From: Kuschelorhynchus macadamiae
Lineage: Eukaryota > Arthropoda > Insecta > Coleoptera > Curculionidae
Length of the DNA: 64,000 nucleotides
Reading direction: 5' to 3'
Assembly: GCA_030620095.1 (NCBI GenBank)
Contig: JAUTXW010000551.1
Location: forward strand, 157,803-221,802
Both the position numbers and the translations under genes were made by a program. The notes beneath the pieces were generated by a model. It did not search any database. It was given only the letters and a program-made list of their open reading frames with translations, and was not told the DNA's origin. The stretch's first letter is position 1, and each line of letters begins with the position of its first letter. Below, piece after piece: positions 1-10,474 of this stretch.

Positions 1-197
1 AACTGTTAAAGACGTTTAATTCCTTTTAAAAAATGTATGTATCTAATTTTTAGAAAACATATAAATACATGATAAATATCAATGGTAACCTCTTATAATT
101 GTAATTATTTACTTAAGGGGAAACGTTTATATCTAAAAAAAAACAAACAATGTGCTTTTAGCTTTAAAATTTAAAGATCATATAAACTAAGGTAACT

Positions 198-371
198 TAA
201 CAAACATAGAAAAAGACTCCAAGTCTCGGTCTCATTAAATTATAATTTTACAATCTACAACAAACATGACACGTGTTTCGCCCTTTCGAGCATCATCAGA
301 CCTACAAACAACAGAGAGAACCTTAGTAAATAATCACACTCACAAATCCTAAAACAATAACTTACAAATAG
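198..371. repeat. PLE-A left inverted terminal repeat (174 bp)
   Basis: This segment is the near-perfect reverse complement of 1747-1920, with equal length (174 bp) and only an isolated mismatch seen. The two copies bracket a Penelope-like reverse transcriptase/endonuclease relic, so they are the terminal (pLTR-like) repeats of one element. Each copy carries a hammerhead ribozyme core, a known property of Penelope-like elements. Confidence 0.85.
268..299 (-). ncRNA. hammerhead ribozyme core in PLE-A left repeat
   Basis: On the minus strand the order is CTGATGA (299-293), a short hairpin GCTC/GGGC closed by a GAAA loop, then GAAAC, a palindromic ACACGTGT in the stem III position, and a GTC cleavage triplet (270-268). 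This matches the CUGANGA...GAAA...UH hammerhead consensus with the very short stem III described for Penelope-like elements. The flanks pair poorly as stem I, so activity is uncertain. Confidence 0.7.
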
Positions 372-489
372 AATAAAACACACTAAAGAACAACAAAACA
401 AACAACTACTTATACATATTTGATGGACATTAAAATGAGGTTAAGTCTCACGTGAATAAACAAAATAAAATATTAAAAAAGTTCATGTC

Positions 490-560
490 TCTAGGCGGGA
501 TCGAACCCAGACCGCCCGAGCGAGACCCCGAAGCAACCACTCACAGACCACTGGACTTGT
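490..560 (-). repeat. tRNA-like (SINE-head-like) sequence
   Basis: On the minus strand there is a B-box-like GGGTTCGATCCCG (about 509-496). An A-box-like CCAGTGGTCTGTGAGTGG lies about 40 bases upstream in that reading direction (554-537). The spacing resembles a tRNA gene, but no convincing acceptor stem is present. It is best read as a tRNA-derived SINE head or degenerate tRNA lying between the PLE-A coding relic and its left terminal repeat. A functional tRNA is unlikely. Confidence 0.45.
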
Positions 561-627
561 CAAGCAATACAAACAAAAATTCTCGCTATGAATTAATGAA
601 TGAAATGAAGGTTGCCTACAATTATTA

Positions 628-1746
628 TTACATTAAATTGTTAAATATTAGGGTTGGTTCAAAATTAAAAACATCGTTAACGCAAGTGAGAATGGGACTT
701 TTTATTGCTTTGGTTATTTCCATTTTTTCTAGAAGGTCAAGCTTTTTCCCCTTCGAACATTCATGTAAAACATGAACGTCAGAAATGGAAAATTCATGAC
801 CTGGCTCCAACAAATGATTGGCAAAAGCTGAAACAGTCTCCGTTACATCCGTATTTCTGAATTTGTTGACAAGGCTTAAATGTTCTCTCACCCTTGTGGA
901 AATTTTTCGACCTGTTTGTCCCACATAGGTCATGGAACATTCGCTACAATTTAGTGCATAAACACCAGATCTGGACAATTTATCGGTTATGTCCTTTGTC
1001 CTTACTAAATGTCTCTTGAGAGTATTTACTGTTTTGAATGAAATATTGACATTTTTAATATTATTAAAAAATTTAGCCAATTGGAGAGAAATTCTTCCGA
1101 AAAAAGTAATGCACTTGAAAAAATTTGTCTCATCGCTAAGTTTTGAATGTATGACAGTATAGGACATTTTGTACTTGTTCATAAATTAATAATATAATTT
1201 GGTGATGGACTCCAAAGGAAAACCGTTATTCATAGCAATCTGCATTATAATATCACGCTCCTTATTAAACGCTTCTCTTGACAATGGTAAATTACACAAC
1301 CGATAGAAAAAGGAGTTGAACGCGGCGAATTTATGTGTGTAAGGAGAGTTTGAAACATACTGAATAACATTATCCGTGGACGACGTTTTCCGGTAAACCT
1401 CAAACTCTATCCTACTGTGTTTCCGCGATAGAAAAAGGTCAAGAAACGGTAGTTTTCCTTCATGTTCCATTTCCAATGTAAACTCAATTTTAGGATGCAA
1501 CGAGTTAATGAATTGTAAAAACTCTTCCAACTGATTTCTGTTGCCATTCCACACGTTGCAAATATCATCCACATATCTTTTATATGCTGTTAGGAAGGAG
1601 GCAAAATAACTATTCATTATCCTGTTTTCCAAATTGTTCATGAAAACCTCACTCAGAAATGGCGACCAACAGGAACCCATAGCCAACACAGACCTTTGTC
1701 TATATAACTGTCCATTAAATTTGAAAAAATTTTGGTCTAAAGCTAT
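628..1746 (-). pseudogene. PLE-A reverse transcriptase / GIY-YIG endonuclease relic
   Basis: Read on the minus strand, the upstream part (1746-1186) is the palm and thumb of a Penelope-type reverse transcriptase. It has AMGSCWSPFLSEVFMNNLE, then the catalytic box YVDD (RYVDDICNVW) and the PFLDLFLSRK motif. A stop or frameshift near 1185 separates it from 1182-628, which holds a GIY-YIG endonuclease: SGVYALNCSECSMTYVGQTGR followed by the conserved R-E-H (VREHLSL). Finger motifs are missing because the element is 5' truncated at 1746, where the right terminal repeat begins. In intact PLEs these domains form one protein that does endonuclease-primed reverse transcription. This copy is broken and non-functional. 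Confidence 0.85.
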
Positions 1747-1920
1747 CTATTTGTAAGTTATTGTTTTAGGATTTGTGAGTGTGATTATTTACTAAGGTTC
1801 TCTCTGTTGTTTGTAGGTCTGATGATGCTCGAAAGGGCGAAACACGTGTCATGTTTGTTGTAGATTGTAAAATTATAATTTAATGAGACAGAGACTTGGA
1901 GTCTTTTTCTATGTTTGTTA
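1747..1920. repeat. PLE-A right inverted terminal repeat (174 bp)
   Basis: Reverse complement of 198-371. It abuts the truncated 5' side of the PLE-A reading frame directly. The inverted placement of the two repeats is an arrangement typical of Penelope-like elements and seen several more times in this window. Confidence 0.85.
1819..1850 (+). ncRNA. hammerhead ribozyme core in PLE-A right repeat
   Basis: Same core as in the left repeat, here on the plus strand. CTGATGA (1819-1825) is followed by hairpin GCTC-GAAA-GGGC, GAAAC (1839-1843), palindromic ACACGTGT and the GTC triplet ending at 1850. All invariant core nucleotides are present. Flanking stem I pairing is weak. Confidence 0.7.
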
Positions 1921-2453
1921 CTAAAACTAAGTCTCTTTGAGCAATATGGACAATTTCTTCGATTTATAAAGTAACTTATCTTTTTCATCTTCATACAAAA
2001 GGTTCGGAGATCAACTCAATAAGCCACTTGAGAATTTCAGACGTTAACTCATAAAAAAATAAATCAAGGAGTTAACAGCACAATAGCTTGACTACTTAGT
2101 AGTGACTAATCAGTGTAATAGTGATAGTAGTAACAAGAGCAGGAACTGGGTTGCCTAAAAAAATCCAAGAAAAGGACTTTAGAACCAAACACATCCTAAC
2201 ACGAGGTTATGAAAAGTCAATATTTCATAAAACAAAAATACTTATAATAAAAACGAGAATAATATAAAAAAACTCACCCAAATGGTGCCAATTCACTTCA
2301 TTCCATAAGTCAATTTCAAAGATTTCCATGGAAATATGGAATGATGGACTTAAAGGTCTACCCAGCTACAAAGGTATATCGGAAACAAAACGACCCTTCA
2401 GCTGTCTATCAGCTAAAATCGATGCCATTCAAAAATGAAAACTAGTATCCTGT
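1921..2453. other. no gene seen (1921-2453)
   Basis: AT-rich sequence between PLE-A and PLE-B. No coding motif or clear repeat was recognised. Confidence 0.5.
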
Positions 2454-2502
2454 AGATCAAAATACAAGAGTTCTAACCACACTACACCACAACTTGTTAC
2501 GT

Positions 2503-2545
2503 TCTGGACGCGCGTTTCGCTAACCAAGTTAGCATCATCAGCAGA
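2503..2545 (-). ncRNA. hammerhead ribozyme, PLE-B copy 1
   Basis: On the minus strand: TCTG, CTGATGA, then a six-pair hairpin GCTAAC/GTTAGC, GAAAC, palindromic ACGCGCGT, the GTC cleavage triplet, and CAGA. TCTG and CAGA form a 4-bp stem I. Core and all stems are intact, so this is one of the two best-formed ribozyme candidates in the window. Confidence 0.8.
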
Positions 2546-2599
2546 TGATATAAACTAAAGTAACTTATCCTAACCGAGACTATTTATAGGTAAATGTGG

Positions 2600-3298
2600 T
2601 CACACTTGGTTGCGCCCGACTGCACCGTTGTCAAGTAAACAATAGAGGGGACTGTAGGGAATAGGCCCTCTGTCTTTATTTAGTGCTTTCTTACCACATT
2701 TAACTATTTCTATACTCTCAAATGCATTCAATAATCTATTATTAGATACATTTTTAATCAACTTAAGATTATTTATTGCTATTTGGTGATTGTTTTCTAA
2801 AACATGTTGGGCAACGCTTGACTTTTCTGTTCTTCTGTATCTTAAATGTGCCATGTGTTCTTTAAAACGAATGTTTATGGAGCGTTTAGTTTGCCCAACA
2901 TATTTTAGATCGCAGTCATTACAGCTAATTTCATAGATGCCACTCCTCTCCTTCAAGTTTACTTTGTCTTTAGGCTTTTCAAGGAGATTTTTCAAACTGT
3001 TCTCCGTTTTGTATTCTACTCTAAAACCTACATTTTTAAATACTTTTTCTAGACCTCTCGTATATCTGGGATCATATGGGATTACTATGAACTTATTGGG
3101 AGCCTCGGGTGCTTGAAGAGTAGTGGCATCTTTTAACATTTTTTTATGCTTATGTCTATTTACTAATTTATGTACTAAATTACCATTATATCCATTACTT
3201 TTAGCTATATTTTTAATCCGATTCATTTCATTGTTAAAACGTTCTTTACTTAATGGAAAATTGACTAACCTGTGAGAAAAGAAATTTGATGCTGCCAT
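2600..3298 (-). CDS. PLE-B C-terminal ORF: RT thumb plus GIY-YIG endonuclease
   Basis: An uninterrupted 232-codon frame. Residues ~1-95 correspond to the end of a Penelope-type RT (basic helix around KLVNRHKHKKMLKD). Residues ~115-165 form the GIY-YIG endonuclease: SGIYEISCNDCDLKYVGQTKR and then R-x-K-E-H. The CNDC cysteines and the Y-VGQT motif are present. It cannot be autonomous because the catalytic RT palm is deleted just upstream. The ATG used is internal to the ancestral protein. It is a relic of a retroelement gene, though this part is still open. Confidence 0.75.
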   Translation of the reverse strand: MAASNFFSHRLVNFPLSKERFNNEMNRIKNIAKSNGYNGNLVHKLVNRHKHKKMLKDATTLQAPEAPNKFIVIPYDPRYTRGLEKVFKNVGFRVEYKTENSLKNLLEKPKDKVNLKERSGIYEISCNDCDLKYVGQTKRSINIRFKEHMAHLRYRRTEKSSVAQHVLENNHQIAINNLKLIKNVSNNRLLNAFESIEIVKCGKKALNKDRGPIPYSPLYCLLDNGAVGRNQV

Positions 3299-3375
3299 TT
3301 TGTGTTGACGGCAATGAAATGAGTCAGATGTTATATACCTATCAGTATTAGTAAATTTCCTATAAATATCAAATT

Positions 3376-3448
3376 CTTACATCAAAAGATATTAAAATTT
3401 CACCTTCTTTTAAGTGAAAGGTGAAATTTTCATATCTTTTGATGTAAG
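3376..3448. repeat. palindrome at the PLE-B mirror axis
   Basis: The left arm beginning at 3376 (CTTACATCAAAAGATAT...) is the reverse complement of the right arm ending at 3448, with one internal mismatch and a loop of about 10 nt. Both arms encode the same start of the RT domain (GEIFISFDVSS). The left arm ends exactly at the deletion breakpoint of copy 1. Confidence 0.85.
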
Positions 3449-4687
3449 CTCATTGTTTCCTAGTGTATCCATACCACTAGCTTTAGAGTACCTAAAGGAA
3501 CTACTTGAAATCAATAATTTGAAGAAAGAAATTATTGGTGAATATTTACTTCTTACAAAATTATGTATGAATCAAAATTTTTTTCAGTTTAACAATAAAT
3601 ATTATAAACAACTTGAGGGAACTGCGATGGGCAATTGCCTATCTCCGTTCCTTGCAAATTTGTTTATGGGTAGATTAGAAACCCAGTTCAAAAAAAAAAC
3701 TCAAGTATTTACCAAGGGTGTGTATGTGGTATAGATTCGTAGACGATATATTTGCTATTTTTGATACTAAAACAGAAAATTTGGACACTTTCTTAGAAAC
3801 ATTAAACAATAAATATCCTTCTATGAATTTTACATACGAAAAGGGGAACAATGGGCAATTATCTATTATAGACACGTTAGTTATTATAAATAACGATAAA
3901 TTAGAATTTGATATTTATAGGAAATTTACTAATACTGATAGGTATATAACTAAATAGACTCATTTCATTGCCGTCAACACAAAATGGCAGCATTTTATTT
4001 CTTAACTCATAGGGCACTACTCACAATTTTCTATTAAGCAAAGAACGTTTTAACAATGAAATGAATCGGATTAAAAATATAGCTAAAAGTAATGGATATA
4101 ATGGTAATTTTGTACATAAGTTAGTAAATAGACATAAGCATAAGAAAATGTTAAAAGATGCCACTACTCTTCAAGCACCTGAGGCTCCCAATAAGTTCAT
4201 AGTAATCCCATGTATTACCAGATATACGAGAGGTCTAGAAAAAGTATTTAAAAACGTAGGTTTTAGAGTAGCCTACAAAACGGAGAACAGTTTGAAAAAT
4301 CTCCTTGGAAACCCTAAAGACAAAGTCGACTTGAAGGAAAGGAGTGGCATCTATGAAATTAGCTGTAATGACTGCGATTTAAAATATGTTGGGAAAACTA
4401 AACGCTCCATAAACATTCGTATTAAAGGACACATGGCACATTTAAGATACGGAAGAACAGAAAAGTCAAGCGTTGCCCTACATGCTTTAGAAAACAATCA
4501 CCAAATAGGAATAAATAATCTTAAGTTGATTAAAAATGTATCTAATAATAGATTATTGGATGCATTTCAGAGTATAGAAATAGTTAAATGTGGTAAGAAA
4601 GCACTAAATAAAGACAGAGGGCCTATTCCCTACAGTCCCCTCTATTGTTTACTTGACAACGGTGCAGTCGGGCGCAACCAAGTGTGA
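3414..4687 (+). pseudogene. PLE-B copy 2: RT and GIY-YIG endonuclease, frameshifted
   Basis: 3414-3734 encodes the RT fingers and palm (FISFDVSSLFPSV, then GTAMGNCLSPFLANLFM). After a frameshift near 3715 the frame 3718-3957 carries RFVDDIFAIFD (catalytic FVDD box) and ends at a stop. After a gap, 4061-4687 carries the thumb and GIY-YIG domain (SGIYEISCNDCDLKYVGKTKR; the usual Q of VGQT is K here). So all three catalytic parts are recognisable but split by at least two lesions. The copy ends in a 3' region with a hammerhead motif and extends to about 4831. It is the plus-strand half of the mirror pair. Confidence 0.85.
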
Positions 4688-4741
4688 CCACATTTACTTA
4701 TAAATAGTATCGGTTAGGATAAGTTACTTTAGTTTATATCA

Positions 4742-4784
4742 TCTGCTGATGATGCTAACTAGGTTAGCGAAACGCGCGTCCAAA
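4742..4784 (+). ncRNA. hammerhead ribozyme, PLE-B copy 2
   Basis: CTGATGA (4746-4752), hairpin GCTAAC/GTTAGC, GAAAC, palindromic ACGCGCGT and GTC (4778-4780) are all kept. The downstream stem I strand reads CAAA rather than CAGA, so stem I with TCTG (4742-4745) carries a mismatch. It looks like a slightly decayed copy of the motif at 2503-2545. Confidence 0.7.
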
Positions 4785-4831
4785 ACGTAACGTGGTGTAG
4801 TGTGGTTAGAACTCTTGTATTTTGATCTATC

Positions 4832-6098
4832 ATCCACCACAGGTTCCAGTGTTAGGACTTAGTATCCTGTATGTGACAGAATCATTTATGGTGAATTCGG
4901 AGGATAATAATAATAATATGCAACAAAGCCTGTATCAGATACACTGTAATTATTTTTAATTATCTGATGTTTATATTTGATGGTATAAAACAACAGATAT
5001 TAATTTTGGTCCACAAAAATATTTTTAGGGATTACATATAAGTAAGTAGATGGAATTTAATCCTTCATTTAAATTGACATGACAATAAAATTAGGAATGT
5101 TCAGAAAAGTAATAACTAATTCTTTTGAATTTATATACAAAATATTTTAAACAAGTTTTAGAGTATATAATATATTTTTATGTGGCAGCAGTCTATTATT
5201 GTTTTTAGTTTAGTTTAAACATTAGGAGATTTATACAAATAATATTTAAGTATGAAGGTCTAATTTTTTAAGTTGTTTAAGACGAGATAATTCATATCAT
5301 TTACTAAGTACAATTAGTATTAATTATCACTTCATGACAGCTAATGTACAACACAATCACTAACCCCTCAGTTTACTAGAATTTTTTTCTGCAATGCCCG
5401 GTATACCCTTGACGATCTGACCAAGTACGCCCTTTTACCTTCTTTAAAAGATTAAAATTTGGAATTTAAGTAAATGCAATTTTTTACAGTATGCTTCGAG
5501 AATTGCCTGCTGGAAGAATATAGTCTATATCTAATTAAATAAATATTAGGTACATATTAAAGTATTTTGGTCACGCCTATGACAGCCTGTTTGATCTTTT
5601 ATTCGCCTTATGAACTTTTGGTCGCATCCCTAGTCCTTGCTGCAGTTGTTACGTCCCGAGTTTGAAATCTTACTTATGTTCGCCCCGCTGTTTACTAGTG
5701 GAAAATGGAATTATTTAAATTTTTCGCAGTTACAATAAAACAACAAAATTATGGCCATAAAATGCGGTACATCAAAAGGAGAATAGATATTCAGGCAGCA
5801 TTTAAAATTTCCAAGCTAACAGATTTTGTTTAAAGAGACAGTCTCTATATTAACGACAACCAATGATAAGATGTTCGACACTGAAATACTATTTAAACCG
5901 AATCTGATATTTTAAAATTGGTATTAGGCAACATTATTTTTAACCAACTTTAAAAAAAGATGTAGTTCTCAGTTCCACCCTGAACATACAGGGTGTTTTT
6001 TTATTGATGGCTAAGAACGTAATTTTTTGTCCTATTTTGGGACCAAAAGTTTATATAAATATGAGTCCACAAGGCCTTCGTCTTTGAAATAAAGGGTT
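4832..6098. other. no gene seen (4832-6098)
   Basis: AT-rich, with no convincing reading frame. A small hairpin (ACCCTGAACATACAGGGTG, about 5979-5997) resembles mariner-type terminal motifs but has no partner element. Confidence 0.5.
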
Positions 6099-6496
6099 CA
6101 GGGGCGTGCGGTGAAATTTTAAGAAAGGGAAGCAATCTTTAGAAACTTACCTATTTGTAATATAATTCGATTCTTCGATCATTTCTTGCAAATTCGTCAA
6201 TGACCTCATCATAAAAACGTCGATGCCATATTTTGGAGAAGTTTATTTTCAATGGACAACAGCGATGTATGCCCATGCCCCGTTGAATTTCTGACGAAAT
6301 TTTTTATACGTTTAAGTGTTGAAAAATTGCGTTCTACTGATGAACTTGTGCCAGGTATTGTCAATACTAATTCACACAAATTCGACACTTCGGTGTAGGA
6401 ATCTTCCAGTTCCTTGTCTTTTAAAAATTGTATTAGTCCCTTAGCGTTTTGTTTTGCGCTAATGTCATCAGTTTCGTAAAACATGTTTTTCGTCAT
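6099..6496 (-). pseudogene. hAT transposase C-terminal (dimerisation) fragment and 3' terminus
   Basis: The 95-residue minus frame (6496-6209) contains PGTSSSVERNFSTLKRIKN followed by NSTG...LLSIE, the hallmark of the hAT C-terminal dimerisation domain. A CAGGGGCGTGCG sequence starting at 6099 looks like the hAT terminal inverted repeat on that side. It resembles CAGTGGCGTGCG at 29163, so this may be the 3' part of the same family as hAT-1. The N-terminal zinc finger and catalytic core are absent. Confidence 0.8.
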
Positions 6497-7814
6497 CTTG
6501 GGACCCAGAAACGTGAAGATCTGAAAAAAATCTCGGAGGGAAGTAAAAATGTGTTATGAAATATCATTTATTATTGCACTTTACTAAATATATCTATTAT
6601 TAAGTTTCATTTGTACACATTTAAGTTAAGGTATTTCAAGTAGCAACCAACAAAAAAGATTCGTTCTATTGTTAAATCAAATCAAGCCGCATTTTAACCT
6701 TTCATTCCCAAATTTCTCAAGTATAATTACTACGAAGGTTTTTAGAAGAGTGTGCTATATTATCTTTATTATTCTTGGCAAGGTCTTAATTAATGATATA
6801 TTAGCGCCAACACCATAAGTACCATATAAAATAAAAACATACAGGAAATAGAAAAGGTTACTACGGCATTGTCCACATTATAAAATAGCTTTAGGGCTTG
6901 CATTTTGTTTTGATAAACAAATACGAAAATAGTTTTCTTAATCCGATACTCAACCAGTGTAAATAATTAAAGCTATGAGCATTCATCACGTTTCATTGTT
7001 ATAACATTGTGCTCTTGAAAAGAAAGGAAAATATTTATTTTATATGACAATGCCAAATATTAACAAACAAATCATGTTATAAAATTATGTCCCGTCATTT
7101 TCGATATTAAATAATATTCTTAAAAAACTTTGTTCTCTAGTATCTAATTCTAAATATATTTTCTTATTGGTGTTTTAGGACAAGCTCAAAAAATGCACTG
7201 ATTAATTGCTGTGCTACGTTTCATATCTTTATTGATGCTTTTTCAAGCACTGGGAACCGAACATAGCATAAAAATTTTAAAAAATAAGTAAAGGAAAACA
7301 TTTCACATCACACGGGAACAACGAAAAACCTAATTTAATGACGGGTAAAAATTAAAAACGAAGGTTTTAAAAATCCTAGACCTACCAAAATAAAGTCAAC
7401 ATATTATTGAAGTAAGAAGCATAAAATGACGTAATAACAAGTTTCTATTAATGTGAACGATGGGGGTTTTAAAGTGATTTTAAATTTGTCAAAATTGACA
7501 GATTTATTGATTGGTTACCTGACCCGCGATGGTTTAGAAGGTAATTTTCAGCTAGAAGCGGCTTCCATATATTTGGAATATCGACGCTTGGCTTGCTGAA
7601 AATGCCTTGATTCCTTTTTGCGAAAGCTGCTTTTATAAACTTTCGTTTTTGCCAGTGTTGGTCTATATGCAAAATTTTAGCCTCCGACAACTGCATCCCG
7701 TGCCGGTCTGACCAGATGTGTTCTGTTCAGTGGCGTATTTAGGGGGGGCAAATGACCCAGAGCTCTTAACCCGCAAAATGTTTGAAAGAAAAAAATATGG
7801 CAAAACCACCATTA
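6497..7814. other. no gene seen; possible isolated hAT-type terminus at 7728
   Basis: Mostly AT-rich and anonymous. CAGTGGCGTATTT at 7728-7740 looks like a hAT terminal sequence, and a similar one on the other strand ends at 46817. No matching second terminus or transposase was seen nearby. Confidence 0.4.
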
Positions 7815-8592
7815 TACAGGGTGGGCCATTAGTATGTGCACGTCCGATATCTCTGAAAATATTGTGTTTAGAAAAAAATATTTTTGATAAAATTTATGCA
7901 AAACTTGTTCCATATTGTAAAATTGTTTCAATTTATACAAGGTGTTCCATAATACCGCGCCATATCAAAACTATGTTTTTTTAAAAAGAACTCCCTTTTT
8001 TATTACAAATTTGGATACCTTGATCAATTCTAGTATACTTTATATAACAAACATGGTGTCTGTAATGGACCGTTTTCCTGACATTTCACTTTTTCTAAAA
8101 AAATTGTCCTTTCGAAAAAATTGTTTAACTTGATATCTTTGAATTTAAACAACTGCGATTTTGCAGCTCCAATAGGCATTAAATGTGGTAACAAAAGCCA
8201 GTGGTGCATTTTGTCAACCTTTCTTGGTTTTGAGCGATCATGAATGGAATTTGGAGTCTTTAAAATCATGGATAACTTGATTTTTTCAAATAGCGCTACC
8301 TAACTTTGAATATATTGTTGAATGTAGAATTTTGTAGGCTTTCTAGTGATCTTGTAGGTCTCTATCTCTTACGGTTTTGCTCCAAATCCAATTTTTTGAA
8401 ATTATTCCCGTTATTTTTTGAAATTAAGTTTTATTAACAACTCAAAAACCGGAGGCACCCCCGAGAGATCTAAGTACTAATTAACACTAACAACCTACAA
8501 TAAATAAATAAATAAATAATGAGTTTTGTTTTTATTACACACACTAATTATTACTAGTTGACGATAACATTCTAAAATAAATAAATAAAATA

Positions 8593-9629
8593 CTACAACA
8601 AATGTTCAAAGTGACCACCCTCCTGTTGCAAATAAAATTCAATTCTACGTCTACAGAAGGATCGCTGTATATTGTTTAACATTTCCGGCGTGATTGTTCT
8701 AAAAGCATATCTAATTCGTTCTTGCATATTTTGACCTGTTGTTGGTTCTTCAGTGTAAACTCTATCTTTGACATACCCCCACAAAAATAAATCAAGGGGG
8801 TCATGTCTGGGGATAGCGGAGATCTAACGTATTGGTTCTGCCCTTCCTATCAACTTTTCATCGAATTGAATATTCAGCCAAGTAGTCACAGCACGTGCAT
8901 GGTGGGCTAGTGTTCCATCTTGTTGGAAATACGTACCTCTTATTCTAACGAAAGGAACATCTTCCAAGAATTCAAATAAGTTCTGTGGCAAAGATTCTAG
9001 GTACCTAGACCATTTAAGGTACTATTGAGAAAAAAAGAACTAATGGATCAATGAGACCATTGAGAAAAAAAGGACCAGTTTCCAAACATTCCCGCACAAA
9101 CATTGATTGCCCATCTCTGTTGGCTATGTACTCGAAAACAGTGCGGGTTGGTATCGAGTAGTAATTAGTCTATTAACAAATCCATTCCGATGAAAAGTGT
9201 ACTCGTTGCATTTAATTGTTGTTGTTTCCAAAGATAGAAATTAATTCTTAGTCTTAAATCGACATCAATTAATTCCTGATGTAACTGTATTCGATAAGGC
9301 TGAAATTTATTTTTGGATAATTCTTCTTACCGATGTTCGCGCGATTTCTAATTCCCGAGCAAGTTTTCTGTACACACATGGGGATCTTCCGTTATAACCG
9401 ACATCACCCGAATTTCGTTCCTCATTTGTTACTGTTTTTACTCTGTTTTGTTTAGTATAATGAACACTTCCTGTATTATTAAACCTTTCCATTATCCTTC
9501 GGAAACATATTTTTCATGGTTGACGCTCACGCTCGCTTTGTATATCCCACTCTCCAGTAGGGGATTTTTAAAACATTCTCCCAGAACATAAATCACATCG
9601 ATTAATTCATTTTGCGAATAATAATTACT
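8593..9629 (-). pseudogene. MLE-1 transposase relic (D,D41D type)
   Basis: Read on the minus strand. 9628-9492 gives the N-terminal segment SQNELIDVIYVLGE, shared with MLE-2. 9492-9307 gives the helix-turn-helix part (ELEIARTSVRRIIQK). About 8930 gives RGTYFQQDGTLAHHARAV with the second catalytic Asp. After a frameshift near 8790, 8784-8593 gives MWGYVKDRVY and the typical C-terminal GGHFEHLL. Several frameshifts and gaps make it inactive. The start of the gene lies exactly where PLE-C inserted. Confidence 0.85.
9617..9629. repeat. left target-site duplication of PLE-C (13 bp)
   Basis: AATAATAATTACT here is repeated exactly at 12705-12717. The two copies flank the PLE-C insertion, and the MLE-1 sequence continues on both sides. 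This defines the borders of the nested insertion. Confidence 0.8.
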
Positions 9630-9677
9630 TAAGAAATCATGGTTCTTGGGATTAGACCGTGTCAAATTGGAATTACT

Positions 9678-9720
9678 ATCCGACGTTTCGCCTTCGATTG
9701 CACGAGGCATCTTCAGGGAT
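9678..9720 (-). ncRNA. hammerhead ribozyme, PLE-C left end
   Basis: On the minus strand: ATCC, CTGAAGA, stem II GCCU...AGGC, GAAAC, palindromic ACGT, GTC, and GGAT. ATCC and GGAT form a 4-bp stem I, and the core CUGANGA and GAAA are intact. A well-formed candidate. Confidence 0.75.
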
Positions 9721-10474
9721 CTTCACTCCAAGAGATCTGAACACTGAATGAGCTCGATTTTTTTTTTTTTTGTGTCGATGGGGAATGCTTTTACGCACGA
9801 CTCAATCCCGGTTGGGATGGAGACAGTGTGGGACTCGCATTACTGCCAGGTTGTTACACTTGACAGATTGCCATACCCACTAAACCCCACCGGGCCCCCA
9901 TCAGATGGACCGTCATTGGGCAAGCCCAAGGGTCTTTCTATAGGGTTGATGCCGTCCTTCCGGGGATGACCCTCTAAAAGACATAGTCCTCTGGGGGGGT
10001 GAGTTGCCTCTTTGGCACGGTGTTTTGTGCCGCCTCTCGTTACTGGTATATCTGAAAAGGAAAATATCATTAGTAATGTAGTCGTCTTACCTGTTGAAGT
10101 TACTCTTGTTGATCCGTCCTCCCGTCTGTCCGGTTGCCACTGTCAGCGTCCCAGTTTGCCGATGTCAGGTTCCTCCGTCCATCCGCGTGTTGGTCTTCTT
10201 GGTGTGTCCTCTTCTGGGCCCTCAGTGTCACTGCTGTTCCGTGTCCTTGCAGTGAGGAGCTGAGGAGGGGTGTTCTTTTACCTCAGGTTCAACTGCAGCT
10301 CACGCCGGAGCCAGTTGAGGTAGCTGGTATCCTCTTCTTTTACCTCAGGTTCAGCTGCAGCTCACGCCGAAGCCAGCTGAGGTACCTGGGAGTCTTCTTC
10401 TTGCAGATTTTTATGAGCTCGAAGAAATTCAGGCGGGCTTTTATACCCGAATTGTGCCGAACCGTGATCCTGTG
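9721..10474 (-). other. PLE-C 3' region without a recognised gene
   Basis: GC-richer than its surroundings and similar to 34846-35540 of PLE-D, including a GATGGGGAATGCTTTTACGC block. Short open frames exist on both strands but show no known motif. It holds the 62-bp tandem repeats. Confidence 0.6.
10279..10402. repeat. two tandem 62-bp repeats in the PLE-C 3' region
   Basis: Units start at 10279 and 10341 with TACCTCAGGTTC and contain CTCACGCCG.AGCCAG. The same pair with the same 62-bp period occurs at 35354 and 35416 in PLE-D, so it is a family feature and not a chance duplication. Confidence 0.8.

Larger units (their letters stand above)
2454..3410 (-). mobile_element. PLE-B copy 1 (minus half of a mirror pair)
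   Basis: This copy is the reverse complement of parts of 3411-4831. From its outer end it holds a hammerhead motif, a 3' untranslated region, an open GIY-YIG/thumb frame, and then a direct jump to the start of the RT domain at 3376-3410. The section equivalent to 3449-3903 of copy 2 is missing, so copy 1 is internally deleted. Its 5' side meets the 5' side of copy 2 at a palindrome. Confidence 0.85.

Noticed and set aside
490..560. Functional tRNA gene
   Set aside because: B box and A box are present but no acceptor stem or convincing anticodon arm. Reported only as tRNA-like.
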